Position numbers and translations under genes: made by a program
Assembly: GCF_000213175.1 (NCBI RefSeq)
Contig: NW_009799179.1
Span: forward strand, 9,574,250-9,638,249
DNA from: Neurospora tetrasperma FGSC 2508
Taxonomy: Eukaryota > Ascomycota > Sordariomycetes > Sordariales > Sordariaceae
Reading direction: 5' to 3'
DNA length: 64,000 bases
Shown: positions 1 to 12,036 of the stretch, one piece after another
How the letters are laid out: each line of letters begins with the position of its first letter
Position numbering within the stretch: position 1 is the stretch's first letter
The notes under the pieces: model-generated
Told to the model about the DNA's origin: nothing
Seen by the model: the letters and a program-made list of their open reading frames with translations, nothing else
Database searches by the model: none

Positions 1-3000
1 GCGAGATGGCTACTTTGTGATAGTTGGTTGCGCTCCGGCGTGTTAGAGTCGTTATCAGCCAGAGAAGACGGCGTGTAACAGGTATGACCCAAAGACATGT
101 TGAAGGAGGGGAGGGGTGGGGGCCCTTAAGAATGTGGCTCCCTATGTGTGAGGTGCGTAAATATCAAGAAGTGATGTTATGATGCTGAAAGTGTTGGCCG
201 AATGGGCAGTGCGCGGTCAGGTCCCGATCTTCCTGGTAGGCGATTAGGCGGCAATCATGGTTTATCTGCGTAGGCAAACCTCAGAGGATGATGATGAGGA
301 GGAGGAGGAGATTGCGGCTGCGGCTGCGGTTGTGTCGCGGTTGCGCGGGGTTCTGAAGAGAGAGTGAGGGTGTTATTGTCTTGGCTGGATTATCGTCGCC
401 GTGTTATAGATGCTTCTCCACTTTGAATGAGACAGACGATCAAATGTTTGCGATGGCTTCCCTTTCCCACGCGTGATAGAAGCTGGATATGGGGCGATTC
501 CAAGGAGAAAGTGTAGAGAACTGTTGGAAAGGACGGGAAGAAGGGGAAAAGATGGTGTTGTCTTGCGTACCCGACAGGAACCAAATCTTGAGCAACACCG
601 GCCTGGACCCCTGTCTCTCCTTCGTGCAGCGTGGATGTGGATGGGGGCAAGGCGCATAGACAGCTGCGCTTTCGAGCCTGGTCTGTGGCCGTGAGCGCTT
701 AGAGGCTTGAATTTGGGTGATGTGAGCAGGGGTTCGCGATAGTGTGTGGTAGCGCAGCTCGGTGGTCTAGCCGTGTATCCGCAACCTCAGTGAGCTCAAA
801 GTTTTTACACAGTGAACTCTGTCGAACTGTGGAATCTTTTAGTTATCATTATATGGGTTTGCCTTGGTTTGACAGTTGCCGATAGTCTCTATGTCTAGGT
901 CGGGTTTCATCAGTCAAGTGAATTGATGATATTCGCGGAGAGGTAGCCGGGCCATGATTGGAGTCCTGATTCTAGGTAGCCGTGGTTGCCTGGGGTCGAT
1001 AGTGACGGTGTCAACCCGTTGGGGAAGGATATGATGCATAAGCCAATAAACCAGTATCCCGGGTATGAAGTCATGTTCTCGATATTCCTCAACCGGCATG
1101 CGGAGTTGCTTGACTCTGTGATCATCTCATGGTCTCCCAGCCACATGGGAGCAGTGCTCGTTCTGCCTCATCGTGGCTTCATGTCATCTCGAACCAGAGC
1201 CCGGTGGTGGGTGTTGAGTGTGTTGTTCTTGTGTATCCTTAAGCCCCTGTCAAATATTGCCTGATTTGGCCTGGAGATGCAGCCAGCTTGATGCAGTTGG
1301 TTCGACGGTTTCACCTGGTCGAGATCACCCTCGATATGCTCTGCTTGCAGCCATGGACGTACATAGTAGTGGTCCAAACGGTCCAAGGCTCAATGGTGAT
1401 AACCATCGTGGCCAAAGGAAGGCATACCGGTCGGTGAGAAAACGAACCTTGATCAAGTCCATTCCGTCAAGATCCGAGACAGTGGTAGACGTCCCAAAGT
1501 CGGCACGGTTTCACCAGTATCGCAACATCCATGGTGCGTTCCACTTGATGTGATGGTCGAAGTCTGTGAGTGGATCGTGGAATGAGGCGAAGCAACATTG
1601 TTCGAGAAGGGCAGACTCGGGCAGAGCAGCAGGCTGAACAGAGTTAATCGACTAGAGCGGTCGCTTGGGTTGTATTGCAGCAATTCAAGGCGACCAAATG
1701 AGGTTTATCTCCGATCTGTGTCCAGTCACAGAAGAAGGAGGTCACGAGAATTTGGTGGTTGCAAAGAAAAAGTGAAGTGAAGAACATTCCCACACTCCCG
1801 GTTAGGTTGGTAGGGAGAATTCCCCAGATACCCCACTTTCTTGACCAAGGGAAGCGAACCTTAACGGCTGCTGACCCCACCTTTAACAAGGCATCTTGCA
1901 CTGCCCCGCGCGAACCATTTTGCAAACCACCAAACTCGACATCATCGTCGCCGGGCACTTGACAGACATTTCACCGTCATCCCACACACTTTCATGATAC
2001 TCATCCAGGAACTCGGATTGTGCCTTGCGACTTTACATCATCCTTCCCGTCATCACAATGATACATATATGCAGCCCATCAGCACGGAAAGAAGCATGGA
2101 AGTCGAAGCCCTGACAGACCTCTTCAACATCCAGTCACTTCCCTTCATTCAGTTTCACACTGCTGATATTGAACCCTCCCGATTCGCTTGACTTGTCACT
2201 TTGATACGCACTGCCAAAAAGTCCCGACAAACCGTTGAACCCAATCCATGGCCGACCATTCGTGAACCCATCAGACGATGCCGTTTTCATAAGCCACTGA
2301 CTGCATCAACAACGGCCATTATGTACAAATATTCTATTGAGTTATGATCCCGGGATTCGAGAATTCAAGATTCCTTCTGGTGGTTGGGGACGGCTTGCAC
2401 TGCCACGCCACGCCGTCTTCCACTTCCGCTCTGCCACCCCCGTTTACGGGGCCTTTCCCACGATGCATCTCTCCTCCGGGATCACGTATCCGAACTGGTT
2501 CAGCACTTGCTATGAATCCTTGATCCCTTTCACCACCATCGTTCACGGTCTCAATGATTCACTGTCAGACATCATGTTGTTCCTACGAACGTTCGGCTGC
2601 CGACTCAACATACCCTCACGAGCTGGTCTGTTACACTAACAAAAGGGGCAGGCTATCATGACCTTCCAGCACAAACAGTTTGACACAGCGGAACTACTTC
2701 CGTATCCCCGAACAGACAATGACTAGGCACTGTCATGGACCATGGTCGTGAGTAAAGTTTACCCATACCGCTGGAGTAACTCTGTTGTCGGTCCCCGGTA
2801 AACCAGTTTATTAAGATCATTCCAACGATCATCAGCCTCGACACCCAACTCACTAGCAGATCTTTCAAACCACCAAGGTTCAGAATCCGTCTTCACCCCA
2901 TGTCATTCTCAACTACCCGATTACGGTGACATTCACGATGCTCCTTCCGTCCCCTAGGTCTGGCCCTACCTTGAACCGTCGGTACATACTCCATGATACA

Positions 3001-4384
3001 AGCTTAGCATCGCACAAGCTCCCTTGCCCCAAGCCTAGACTCCCACTGCCCTGCCCAAGGTCACACCATCTCACCATTCTAATAACACCAGAGAAGTTTC
3101 GCCGAACGCTTGAGCCCCTTCGCCGTAAGCTAAGTCTTGTGTGCCTTTTCTGCGTTTCTCCGAACGCCGATGATATGCATAAGATCTAAGCCAAAGGGCA
3201 GTGTAGATCATGAACCGGGCATAGTTCTAGATTCGCACTTTGGGGTTACATACATGAATTCTAGACTTCAGCCAAACAATGAATGGCATGGCCTCTTAGG
3301 AAAGTTCCGTTGCTGTTTGGGGATCTGAAGGATCATCAAGCCTACTAGAAGAGAGAGAGAACCTGTACCCCTGAGATCGGGGCAAAGCCGCATGCATCCC
3401 TATGGCCTTGCGACTTTGGTCTTCGAATCATGGACCAGATCGGACCTCAACGTCTAAAAAAGAGTGCTGTTCCTAGGAGAAATAGTACTGTAGTAAACTG
3501 CACTTTTGGCTGACCGGCCACACACTGAGCGTTACATAACGATCTCCATAGTCCCGGTCATCTCGTAACTGATCAAGTGAGTCGCCTGACCATGCGGTAG
3601 CTCCCCCAAAGAGGAGGACAGACACTCCACTATAACTTGACGTCTGCCAGAACATCGAAACAACAACACACAAAAGCATAGTGTTCAGGAACTTACAAAG
3701 TCTTCCTCGACATCTCTATTGACTTCTCGTCATTTCAGCTCATGGATTACACTAGACATTACAGTGTCCAATCTCAGGAACAGTTCTAGACGACCAGTTG
3801 AAACAAACACTTGATGACCTCCATACACCATTATCTTGCCAAACGTAGCATTGGAATAACATTTCAGAAATATCCAGCTACAACAGATTACCATGACCTC
3901 AAGGTCTTGATTACCTACAAAGAGACCAAAAAAGACGGAGCTTTCCTTCATCGCCTTCTCTTCACTGTCATCCAGACCATTGTGAGGGTTAGGGTGATTA
4001 CTCACTCAGGGTTAGGGCCAAAATCAGACGTCATCCTCGGCTCTTCCCGAACCACCTTCGTTGCTTCGTTGCTTCGTTCGGAGCTCAGCTTTCGTAAGTT
4101 GCAGTGTGACAAAGTGGCCCGAGCTCCCAATCAGCAATTAGCGAATCTGTTAAGCAGTCGGGTGTCTGTCGGAGCTTGCCTGCCGATCGCAACCGACCGG
4201 AGTCCCCCAAGATCCCGTTGCGCGCGCGGACTGGTCGCGGACATTGCGCGCTAGTGGTACAGCTAAGTACTTACCTTAGTAGCTGCTGCTCGGTAAGTTT
4301 CCGACGGAACTTGTCGATGATCTTTTTGAACGAGCAACAACAACTACAACAACAACGGAAAATCAGACGATAATACTATTCACA
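1..4384. other. No supported gene; 4.4 kb intergenic DNA
   Basis: I see no intact gene. Open frames here are short, begin and end at random, overlap on both strands and contain no domain motif. Around 300-330 there is a GAGGAG/GCTGCG simple stretch. At about 3985-4017 there are short TTAGGG-like units. The last 200 bases are probably the promoter and leader of the TMEM14-family gene that follows. Confidence 0.5.
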
Positions 4385-5149
4385 ATGGTGAGTTTCCGTT
4401 CGGATGATATCAACTCAAGAGACGGGAGGGAAGCTACGGTCCAGCTTGCGTTCAATTGACTAGAACTACCTGTACCTATCTACCCTACCTAGCGATTGGC
4501 ATGGCAATGGCAAGCTGGAGAGAGGCCGAGGCATACAACGGGAATGCTTGGATGCTTGGAGCTGTTCGTGTCATGCTGACAATTGCAATCGCATCAAACT
4601 CAAACAGGGCCTCGAACTCCCCGCTTACGTCCTCTCTGCTCTCACTGTCACCGGCGGTATCGCCGGCTATGCCCGCACCAAGTCGAAGCCTTCCATTATT
4701 GCCGGTTGCGCTGTCGGTCTTCTTTGTATGTGTTTCGTCCCATCATCCCGGATCGCGATACCGACCTACATGCTACACTGCCTCTGAGCATATCCGATTT
4801 ATCTATCTACCTACCTCCCGAAATCAGCCAGCGCCCCAACCGAACAAATTGAACTTCCCGATCTACCCGTCTTTACTACGCCTCTCTCTACCTTCCTCCT
4901 ACCATCCGACCTTTAATCTGAAACTGTTGCTAACGGACGGCCTTCGCAAAAACAGACGGCCTCGGCGGCTACCGCATCCAAAACAACCAACCCTACGGCG
5001 TCGAGCTCGGCCTCCTCGCCTCCGTCGTCCTCGGTGGCGCTTCCCTCCCCCGCGCCATCAAGCTCCGCAAGCCTGTGCCCATGATGCTCAGCGCCATTGC
5101 TGCCTTTGGGCTGTATACCTTTGGTGATGCTTTCCGCAAGACTCTCTAA
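4385..5149 (+). CDS. TMEM14-family small membrane protein
   Basis: Predicted 104-residue protein from join(4385..4387, 4608..4725, 4956..5149). The first coding exon would be the ATG alone, followed directly by a GTGAGT donor. The second exon opens with GLELPAYVLSALTVTGGIAG and continues through GYARTKSKPSIIAG. The third carries GLGGYRIQ and ends YTFGDAFRKTL. Several hydrophobic helices and the G-x-x-G-Y-x-K-x-x-S-x-P-S-x-x-A-G pattern fit the TMEM14/UPF0136 family, whose animal members are mitochondrial inner-membrane proteins (TMEM14C is linked to porphyrin transport). Length matches the family. Branch site CTAAC lies upstream of the 4955 acceptor. Its role in fungi is inferred only from the family. 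It converges on the Cmc2 gene. Confidence 0.8.
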
Positions 5150-5705
5150 GGAGGATAATCAGGAGGCCGGGACTCTTGCTGGAACCCGTTTTTTTTTTCT
5201 TTGCTCGAAACGGCCTGGAACGGTTGGGACGCGCAAAGGGAACTCTTGTAAGAGGGGAGTGGGATATTCTTTTTTTTTCTGCATATAAGCCAAAATGTTA
5301 CAGGATAAACCAAATGCAAAGTAGTTGCGCCGCCCTTATTTATGCTCTCCTTATGTGGTGATGGGTATCATTGTGTGTATGTGTGTGTGTATGTGAGCGG
5401 CCTGGTCTGTCTGTTTGTCTCGGATCGCGTATAGTGTTGTATGTGTGTGGTTGATCGTATTCCTCCCATGCCGTGTCTATTTTCCACCTCTATCCAGGCT
5501 TCCCCCGCTTACGATAAATTTTCCATATCGTTCTTCGAGAAGAAGAAGAAAAAGGGTGAGGTATAGCGTTGCTTCGATCAGAATAGGAAACGAACTATTG
5601 TCACGATCTCGTTCTCGGTTTCTTAGGTTGATAGAATCGATCGCTCGTTCGGCTCGGGACTCTCGGCTTCGGTCTCAGTCGCGGAAAACGTTGTATGTTT
5701 GTTGT
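5150..5705. other. Convergent 3' region between TMEM14-like gene and CMC2
   Basis: 556 bases between two convergent stop codons, probably both 3' UTRs. It contains T-rich runs and a short TG microsatellite at about 5370-5397. I see no coding potential. Confidence 0.5.
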
Positions 5706-6097
5706 TTAGGAGTTCTCATCAATCTCCTTCCACTTTTGTCGGATGATGGCCTTCTTGTCCGCCACGCTGCTCTGGTTGATCTTCTGGGTCTTGAATCGCT
5801 CTGCGCGCAGGCAGGCCGCCAGCTCCTCCTTGAGCTCGTTGCACATGCCCATGGACTTCCAGAGGAAGCCGCGGGCGTGGCATTCTTCGAAGGCGACCAT
5901 GACGTCGTGGCAGGCTATAGTCGGGCAGAAAGATGAGTTGTTAGCAACCGTCGGTTGGAAGGGAATGAGAGGGGTCGGTTGGTGGGATGATGCCCGGGAA
6001 GAGGGACATGGGAAGGAAAGATGTTAGAGGTTTAGAAGAGGAGGAAAAAGAAAGAAAACGTACCGGCATTGTCCTTGGTATGCAAAAGAGGATGCAT
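5706..6097 (-). CDS. CMC2: Cmc2-like twin CX9C mitochondrial protein (COX assembly)
   Basis: Predicted 80 residues from complement(join(5706..5914, 6064..6097)). The first exon encodes MHPLLHTKDNA, the second the rest. It has a twin CX9C arrangement: the first pair spans the exon junction region (ACHDVMVAFEECH) and the second is CNELKEELAAC, with nine residues between cysteines in each pair. This arrangement, the N-terminal MHP-L-H, and the GFLWKSMGMCN and CLRAERF motifs match Cmc2, an intermembrane-space protein imported by the Mia40 relay and needed for cytochrome c oxidase assembly. Length is normal for Cmc2. The start is fixed by the family N-terminus. It diverges from the prefoldin gene. 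Confidence 0.9.
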
Positions 6098-6563
6098 CTT
6101 GACTGAGTTTTTATGCTGTCACGGAGGAACAGCTACTGAGACCAATGTCGTCGGGTGTTGTCGCAATCCAAAAAAGTGATCTGGGGGTGATCGGGTTGTG
6201 ATTCGCGACAAGACGGAATTCGGGAAGATCAAACAGACAAGACAAATCCAAAAAAGCGCGGCCGCGGCGGCAGGCCTGGACCGTTCGGAGCTACTTAGGT
6301 GCCTGGAAGCTTTGACCAACCAGAGTTTACTTGGGGGCCCAAGAAAGAGGCCTGTGATTGATTGCCCCTCCAACGGTTCTTTCAAGCGACGGGCACTGGA
6401 CCTCCTGAGCACTAACATTTTTGGCCTAGCTTTCTCACCAGAGCAACTGTCAACTTCTTTGAACTGCCTGCCCGGTCTTCAATCCGACTTGAACAAAACG
6501 ACCAGACCTCTCACTTTTCACTGAAAGAGACTGTAGCGACGGCTTCCAGTTCAGACAACAAAG
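6098..6563. promoter_or_regulatory. Shared divergent promoter region, CMC2 / prefoldin 2
   Basis: 466 bases between two divergently oriented start codons, so it must hold the promoters and leaders of both genes. No specific site is clear to me. Confidence 0.4.
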
Positions 6564-7430
6564 ATGGCTCAACAACCAGCAGCTGCGAAGAAGCAGCAAG
6601 GTCAGTGTTCTCATGTCCTGTCCTTCCAAGGGTCCAAAGAAGAGGGGCATCCTTGTCGATTGTACGTAGATGTACGTAGAGGTGACTGACAGCTTCCTTC
6701 GAACAGACCTTCAGCTTCAGTACACCACTTACAAGAACACTCTGCAACAAATTGCCCAGAAGATTGGTGATGTTGAGCAGGAGGCCGAGGAGCATAAGTA
6801 AGCATCTCGATGTTCAGTCTTGGGACTTGAGGTTCTCTTTTTTGTTTAGCCGCCACAGCCGACTTGAAGAAGGTGGTGATGGTGATGGTGTGAACTCCTC
6901 ACTCATCGGTTATGCTTTGACCCCTTGCTTCATCTTCTTCTCGTTGTGGGATTTCATACATGTCATCACACCGCTTTACTGCGGCATGAAGGATGGATGG
7001 TTGATGTTTTCTTTTTCCTTCTCACAGCACTTTCCTCTTCCGTGTCTTTCTATTTTTTCTTGCTCTTGCTTCTTGCTTCCTCGTATTCATAATTCTTTCT
7101 ATGTCACACCGCCCTTGTCATATCTCTTACTGCTCCCCAGTCAACTCCCCATCCATACCTTTACCTTGGGAAGATCTGACCTTGAAACCCCGATCTTGAA
7201 GAACTGAGCTGACACCGAAAATAGACTCGTCCTCGAAACCTTGGACCCTCTCCCGGCAGACCGCAAGTGCTTCCGCATGATCAATGGCGTCTTGGTGGAG
7301 AGGACGGTGGAGGACGTGATCCCCGCTTTGAAGACCAACGCCGAGGGACTGAAGAAGGTTCTGAACGACTTGGTCAAGCAGTACCAGAACAAGCAGGAGG
7401 AGCTGGATAAGTGGAAGGTAATGTGGTGTT

Positions 7431-7472
<42 letters not shown>

Positions 7473-7581
7473 CTCTGGGCTATTGCAAGTGCCTGAGCTG
7501 GATATAGGAAATGGTCAACTGACTGACTGATTTTTTCAAACTATTCAGAAGAAGAACAACGTCCAGGTTGTTCAGTCATGA
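6564..7581 (+). CDS. GIM4: Prefoldin subunit 2
   Basis: Predicted 117 residues from join(6564..6600, 6707..6797, 7225..7417, 7549..7581). It starts MAQQPAAAKKQQ. A helix (LQYTTYKNTLQQIAQKIGDVE) leads into LVLETLDPLPADRKCFRMIN and GVLVERTVEDVIPAL, then a second helix (LKKVLNDLVKQYQNKQEELD). Two coiled-coil helices joined by a central beta hairpin are the beta-type prefoldin fold, and the hairpin motifs are those of subunit 2. Prefoldin is a cytosolic hexamer that passes unfolded actin and tubulin to the chaperonin CCT. Length is normal. Intron 2 is long for this window (427 nt), and intron 3 contains a 40-base T run. Confidence 0.9.
7433..7472 (+). repeat. 40-base poly(T) run inside an intron
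   Basis: An uninterrupted run of 40 T in the third intron of the prefoldin gene, 15 bases after the donor and about 75 bases before the acceptor. It lengthens the polypyrimidine content of the intron. The length is likely variable between strains and prone to sequencing error. Confidence 0.9.
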
Positions 7582-10500
7582 GGAGATAAACGGACGGCAT
7601 GAGACGCTGGAGGAAGATAGAGAGAGAGAGATTTCATCAGGTATAGTGTACGGATACAATACCCCCCCCACCACCATTACGAATTTGTCAGTGTGAAGAG
7701 GAAGTGAAAAAAAAAAAAAGTTTTAGTGGATAGACGATGCCATGTCACCAAGGATGGTCGGCTGTTGACGTGTTCAAAGGCAAGGAAGGTTCGGCATGTG
7801 AAGGCGATAATGATCGAGAACGAGCTACAGGCGATGACGTCGTGTTAGGGTACTTTCTGTTTCAGCACCGCGAAATCGACAGTGCTTGGGATCATATCAT
7901 GGATGTCGATGTTGATAGTTGTCAAGGGGTGGCCGACATCAGCAGCAGAACCGAAAGGATGTGGAAAAGTTCTCCGAAAATGAAATAACCAAGAGCTTTC
8001 AGGTCATCATCCTACTTCAATATTTACACGCAAGGCATAAACAAACGATTGACAGTTGTCACGACATATTTGTGCTTCTTGGGTGCTTAAAAATCCTGAA
8101 TATGATGGTTGTGGTGGTGGTGGTAGTGGTGGTGGTGTGGTTGATGAGTTGTCCCATGTCCATCCTGGCATGGCATTCCCAAGGAGGCTCACTGCAGCCT
8201 AGCGACAAAGGGGCGCGTCTCAGTGCCCAACCGGGAGGCCGGAAACCTTCCTCGTCCCAAGCCCAGCCAGCGCATGCGGTTGGTTGGTTGGGCTTCGATT
8301 GGACTGGAACCCGCGAGCGAGCAAAGCAACGCAAAGCAAGCCAAAAGACTGGTGATGAGCTACTGCGTGTGCAAGATTGTCTGAGATGACGGGCGGACGG
8401 ACGGACAAATGCAAAGAACGGTTATGACGGACTTGCCGTCGGCGGGCGGAAAGCAGGCGTCATTTTCTCCGCTTTAAATGGCTTGAATGTAAGTAAGTAA
8501 GCCGCCGTTTAGCTTGAATGCTTGTGATATGTTACGGTCCTGTCGTACAGCAGCACATTATGAAACGCGGGTTTTTGTTGGCCAACCCCAACTGTTTTTT
8601 TTTTTGGACTTTGCGATTGAGGAGACCCGTGACCGTGATAGCGTGTTGAGCCAACAGGGGATTTCTGCAATACTTTCCGGAATATCTCCCAATGAGATGG
8701 TCGAAATCCCAGATAAAATCGATTATTGGCGAAGAACTGGCTTTGTGACAACCACTGAGCGTGCTCTTTGAGGTTTTTCCAGACTCGTATTTGGGGAATA
8801 GTGAATGGCTGTGAATGGTTACCCGCATCGTGGGAAACGAAAGAAGGGGCGGGCACATCGTGACAGGAAGATGGTGATAACGAAGAGGGCAGCCAGTCAT
8901 CACACACTCCTCTCCTTTGGGATCTCCTTGGGACCCCCAAACAATAGATCCCCAGCCCCTTTCGGCCTAAAAAAGCCGTTGTTGGATTTCAGGGCACCGA
9001 TTGGGCTTCTGGGTTTCCTTCAGCCTCCTCGTGCCTGTTGTTTGGGTTGAAGATGGTGTTGATATGTCACAGCCATTGTCGAATCAGAGGCTGTCTCCAC
9101 CCACCTTCCAGGCATTCGTCGCCCTGAAGCTGGGGTTGTTGTTCCGCCAAGATATCATACATATCTGGAATCATGAAGAGATATTCAACTGTTGGACCTT
9201 GTTTTCTTGGGTCAGTTGGAAAAGTAAGAAGTGACTATTGCTTTGTGCATTACCCTTGCTAGATAATATTCGCAACAAGCATGCAACCCTCTGAGGAGGT
9301 CACGGATGACGTACTTTCACCGCTCTTGTCGGTCCACGGATATCAATCAGATATTGACGTCTCGTTGAGGGCGCGGAGTACGTCTAGCAGTCGGGTGGCT
9401 ATGTAGTCGTCATGGGCGCTGATGATATCCATCGGCCGAGGTGGGGAAGGCGGATACCTAGAGGATCAGTTGTAACAGCAAGGACGCCGGGGTCGGATGA
9501 GGGGAACAGGTTCTTTGGAGTCTGGATTTTTAGTTGTAACGACGAAAGCGTCAGTCTCCATTCTGGTGGTGGATTGACATGGAGTTTTGGTGGTCAAATT
9601 GAGGTGTCAAATCGACAGTATGATGCCGACAAGAAGGGCAGCAAATAAATATTGCCCAGACAGACATTACTACAAATGTATGATTCGGGTGTTTTATGTG
9701 TCATTGTCAATATATCAGCAATGTAGAGTGAGAGTAAGGTCTGTTGTCGTTGGTGTCATTGTTGTTCTGCTACATACTGTACGTAAAATCCGACGTTGTG
9801 CTGGCGAAGCCGGGATGGTCGCTCACCCGCCGGAACATTTACAACGCAGCTATGCCTATCCGGGATGAATTGCGGCGTATGATTTTGGTTGAGACCCGCT
9901 TCTCCCGCATGCTCGTCTCTTCCCCGATTTCCTTCTTTTAGTAAATTGTTAGTGCAGTCGGCTGTTTTGGGTACCTAGAGACCAAGAAGAGTTAGCTAGG
10001 TAGAGGTAGCTGTCAACGAGCTGACACTGGACTGTCACGACAAGCAAGAGAACCTAACAACCCCACGAGTCGAGCGGCTTTGTCTTGGATTTGTGTTTCC
10101 CGGCCATGCATCTCAGACACGGAAGGGAACGGGGACAACGACAACGACAGCAGCCAGACCTGACTTGACATTCACACATCCATCATCCATCCATACCGGC
10201 CAACTCAGACACCTACCATACCTACATACCTGGATTATCCACTAGTAGGGAGATTCGGCATCCATCTTCCACCTCCCCTTCCTAGCAGGATTATCTCGAC
10301 GCCCTAACCCAAGAGGTACCCTACCAACCGTTGACGCGCCCCAGTCAAACACACCCACTCCTCTTCGACGTGGATACACACGCCGTCCGACACCCCCGAC
10401 CAGGGCAAAGCAGAAACCCGTTTTTGTACTCTACGCGAAGCTTGCGTGAAGCGACGGGGCCATACAGACCACTCATCTCTACTCATCCAAGCATCGTATT

Positions 10501-12036
10501 GATACTACTACTACTACCGGTACGTACACATACATCGTGAGAAACCACACCCCAGAGACGATGGAGTCTCGTGAAGGAGTCAGACTGCTTTGTTGAGTGC
10601 TTCGGCCATGCTGCCATGCGCGCACTGCATCGTTGCGCACATCACCACCACACACCACACAAGCACACAAGCACACTACACTACAGTCATCCCGTCTTTT
10701 GCGTGAGCGCCATGAGTTGCTGTGAGGTGCTGCTTGCTGCTTGCTGCTGCTATTGCTGGCCCCGCAGGAACGCGGCAGTCCAAGTGATGGAAGGAAGGGG
10801 ACATCGACCTCAGACGCCCATCCCAGCCTTCCCGGCCCTGGTAGCTTCTCCTGGACATTTCCACACAGTCATTCGTCTCCATCAAGCCACCTCGTGCTCC
10901 GTCTTGTCTCCAGCTGTCCCCAAACCCATCCCAGTCCAATCCACCGTCGTAGTCCCACGTCCGGCCAAGTATTGGTTCTCGACATGACTGGATCTGCTCT
11001 TCTGACGCGACTTTTGCAGGTTACCTTTTCCACGAGGCGAAGACCAGGCAGACAGCAGCAGCATCGTCATCATCATCGACGATACACAGTACAATCTACA
11101 CTACTTGTCTCTACGTACCCCTACCGCGAGTTCAAAGAAACAAAACGCGTTGCTCTGCCCTGCGCTGGCCCGGACAGTAGAGCCAAAAGAAACCAACCAT
11201 CGCCAGCCCATCGCCGTGTGGTGTAACAGCGACCCGTGTGTACACAGAGACACACAACATCAGGAGGCCATCGGCAGCAGCAAGAGAACGGACTTGACGA
11301 AACGTTGAATCCAGGGACACGGAAATATACTTGCGGCAGGGTCAGTCTACCTACCGCGGTACATACATACACCCACAGATCTTGGTGGTGACCGTTGGTC
11401 ATCCTGTTTACGACCGCACCAGTCCTGCCTGCAGCAAGGCGATCTACAATATCCAGCGGGCGCCGGCGCCGGCAAGGTTCCAGAGCCCCAGAGGCAGCAG
11501 ACAGTCTCCGCGCTAGAGACACCACCCTGTACCCTTGGGTAGGACCCGCAGTGCCCCGTCCAGTCACCAGTCTTGTCGGGCCACCCCATCCACACCCCGG
11601 AACAGCCCCCTCACTCTTCGCTACCTATCGCTACAGGTACCGAGCGTGCCGCTACAAAGAGACATCAGACCAGTAAAGGTCGGAGCGTTCCTTTGCTTCG
11701 GGTTCGGGCTGCCATATCCTGTCTCGGGCTTCTCCCGTCCCTCCTTCTTCTCATCGCCACCAGTCCACCCCAAGGTACCCCATCAAGTCCCATTGTGCCC
11801 AGCCCCGGCCCCCCCATCACAGCCTGAAGGATCCCTGGACACGCGAAAAACAGGGGGGACGATTGACGCAGTCGCCTGCAGGCCGAGCCGCCCCCGAAGA
11901 AAAAAAGTGGCCTCAAGCCTTACCTAACACCCTTGCAACGTGTCCAACGACACATCATCTACCTTAATCCAGTCTGTGCAAGCTGGCAGTCCAAGGAATT
12001 TAGAAAGACGTGAGCAGCCGCTGCAGGTAGCCAAAT
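7582..12036. other. Long intergenic region and probable HAP3 leader
   Basis: 4.45 kb with no gene I can support. It has a GGT/GTG microsatellite at about 8106-8141, GGAC repeats near 8391-8405, and a CA/CT-rich stretch from about 10.1 kb to the HAP3 start. The pyrimidine-rich, short-ORF character of 10.1-12.0 kb is typical of a long upstream region and 5' leader of a fungal regulatory gene, but no transcript evidence is available here. Confidence 0.45.

Noticed and set aside
3985-4017. TTAGGG-like units suggesting a telomere or subtelomere
   Set aside because: Only a few imperfect units; housekeeping genes follow directly, so no telomere is indicated.
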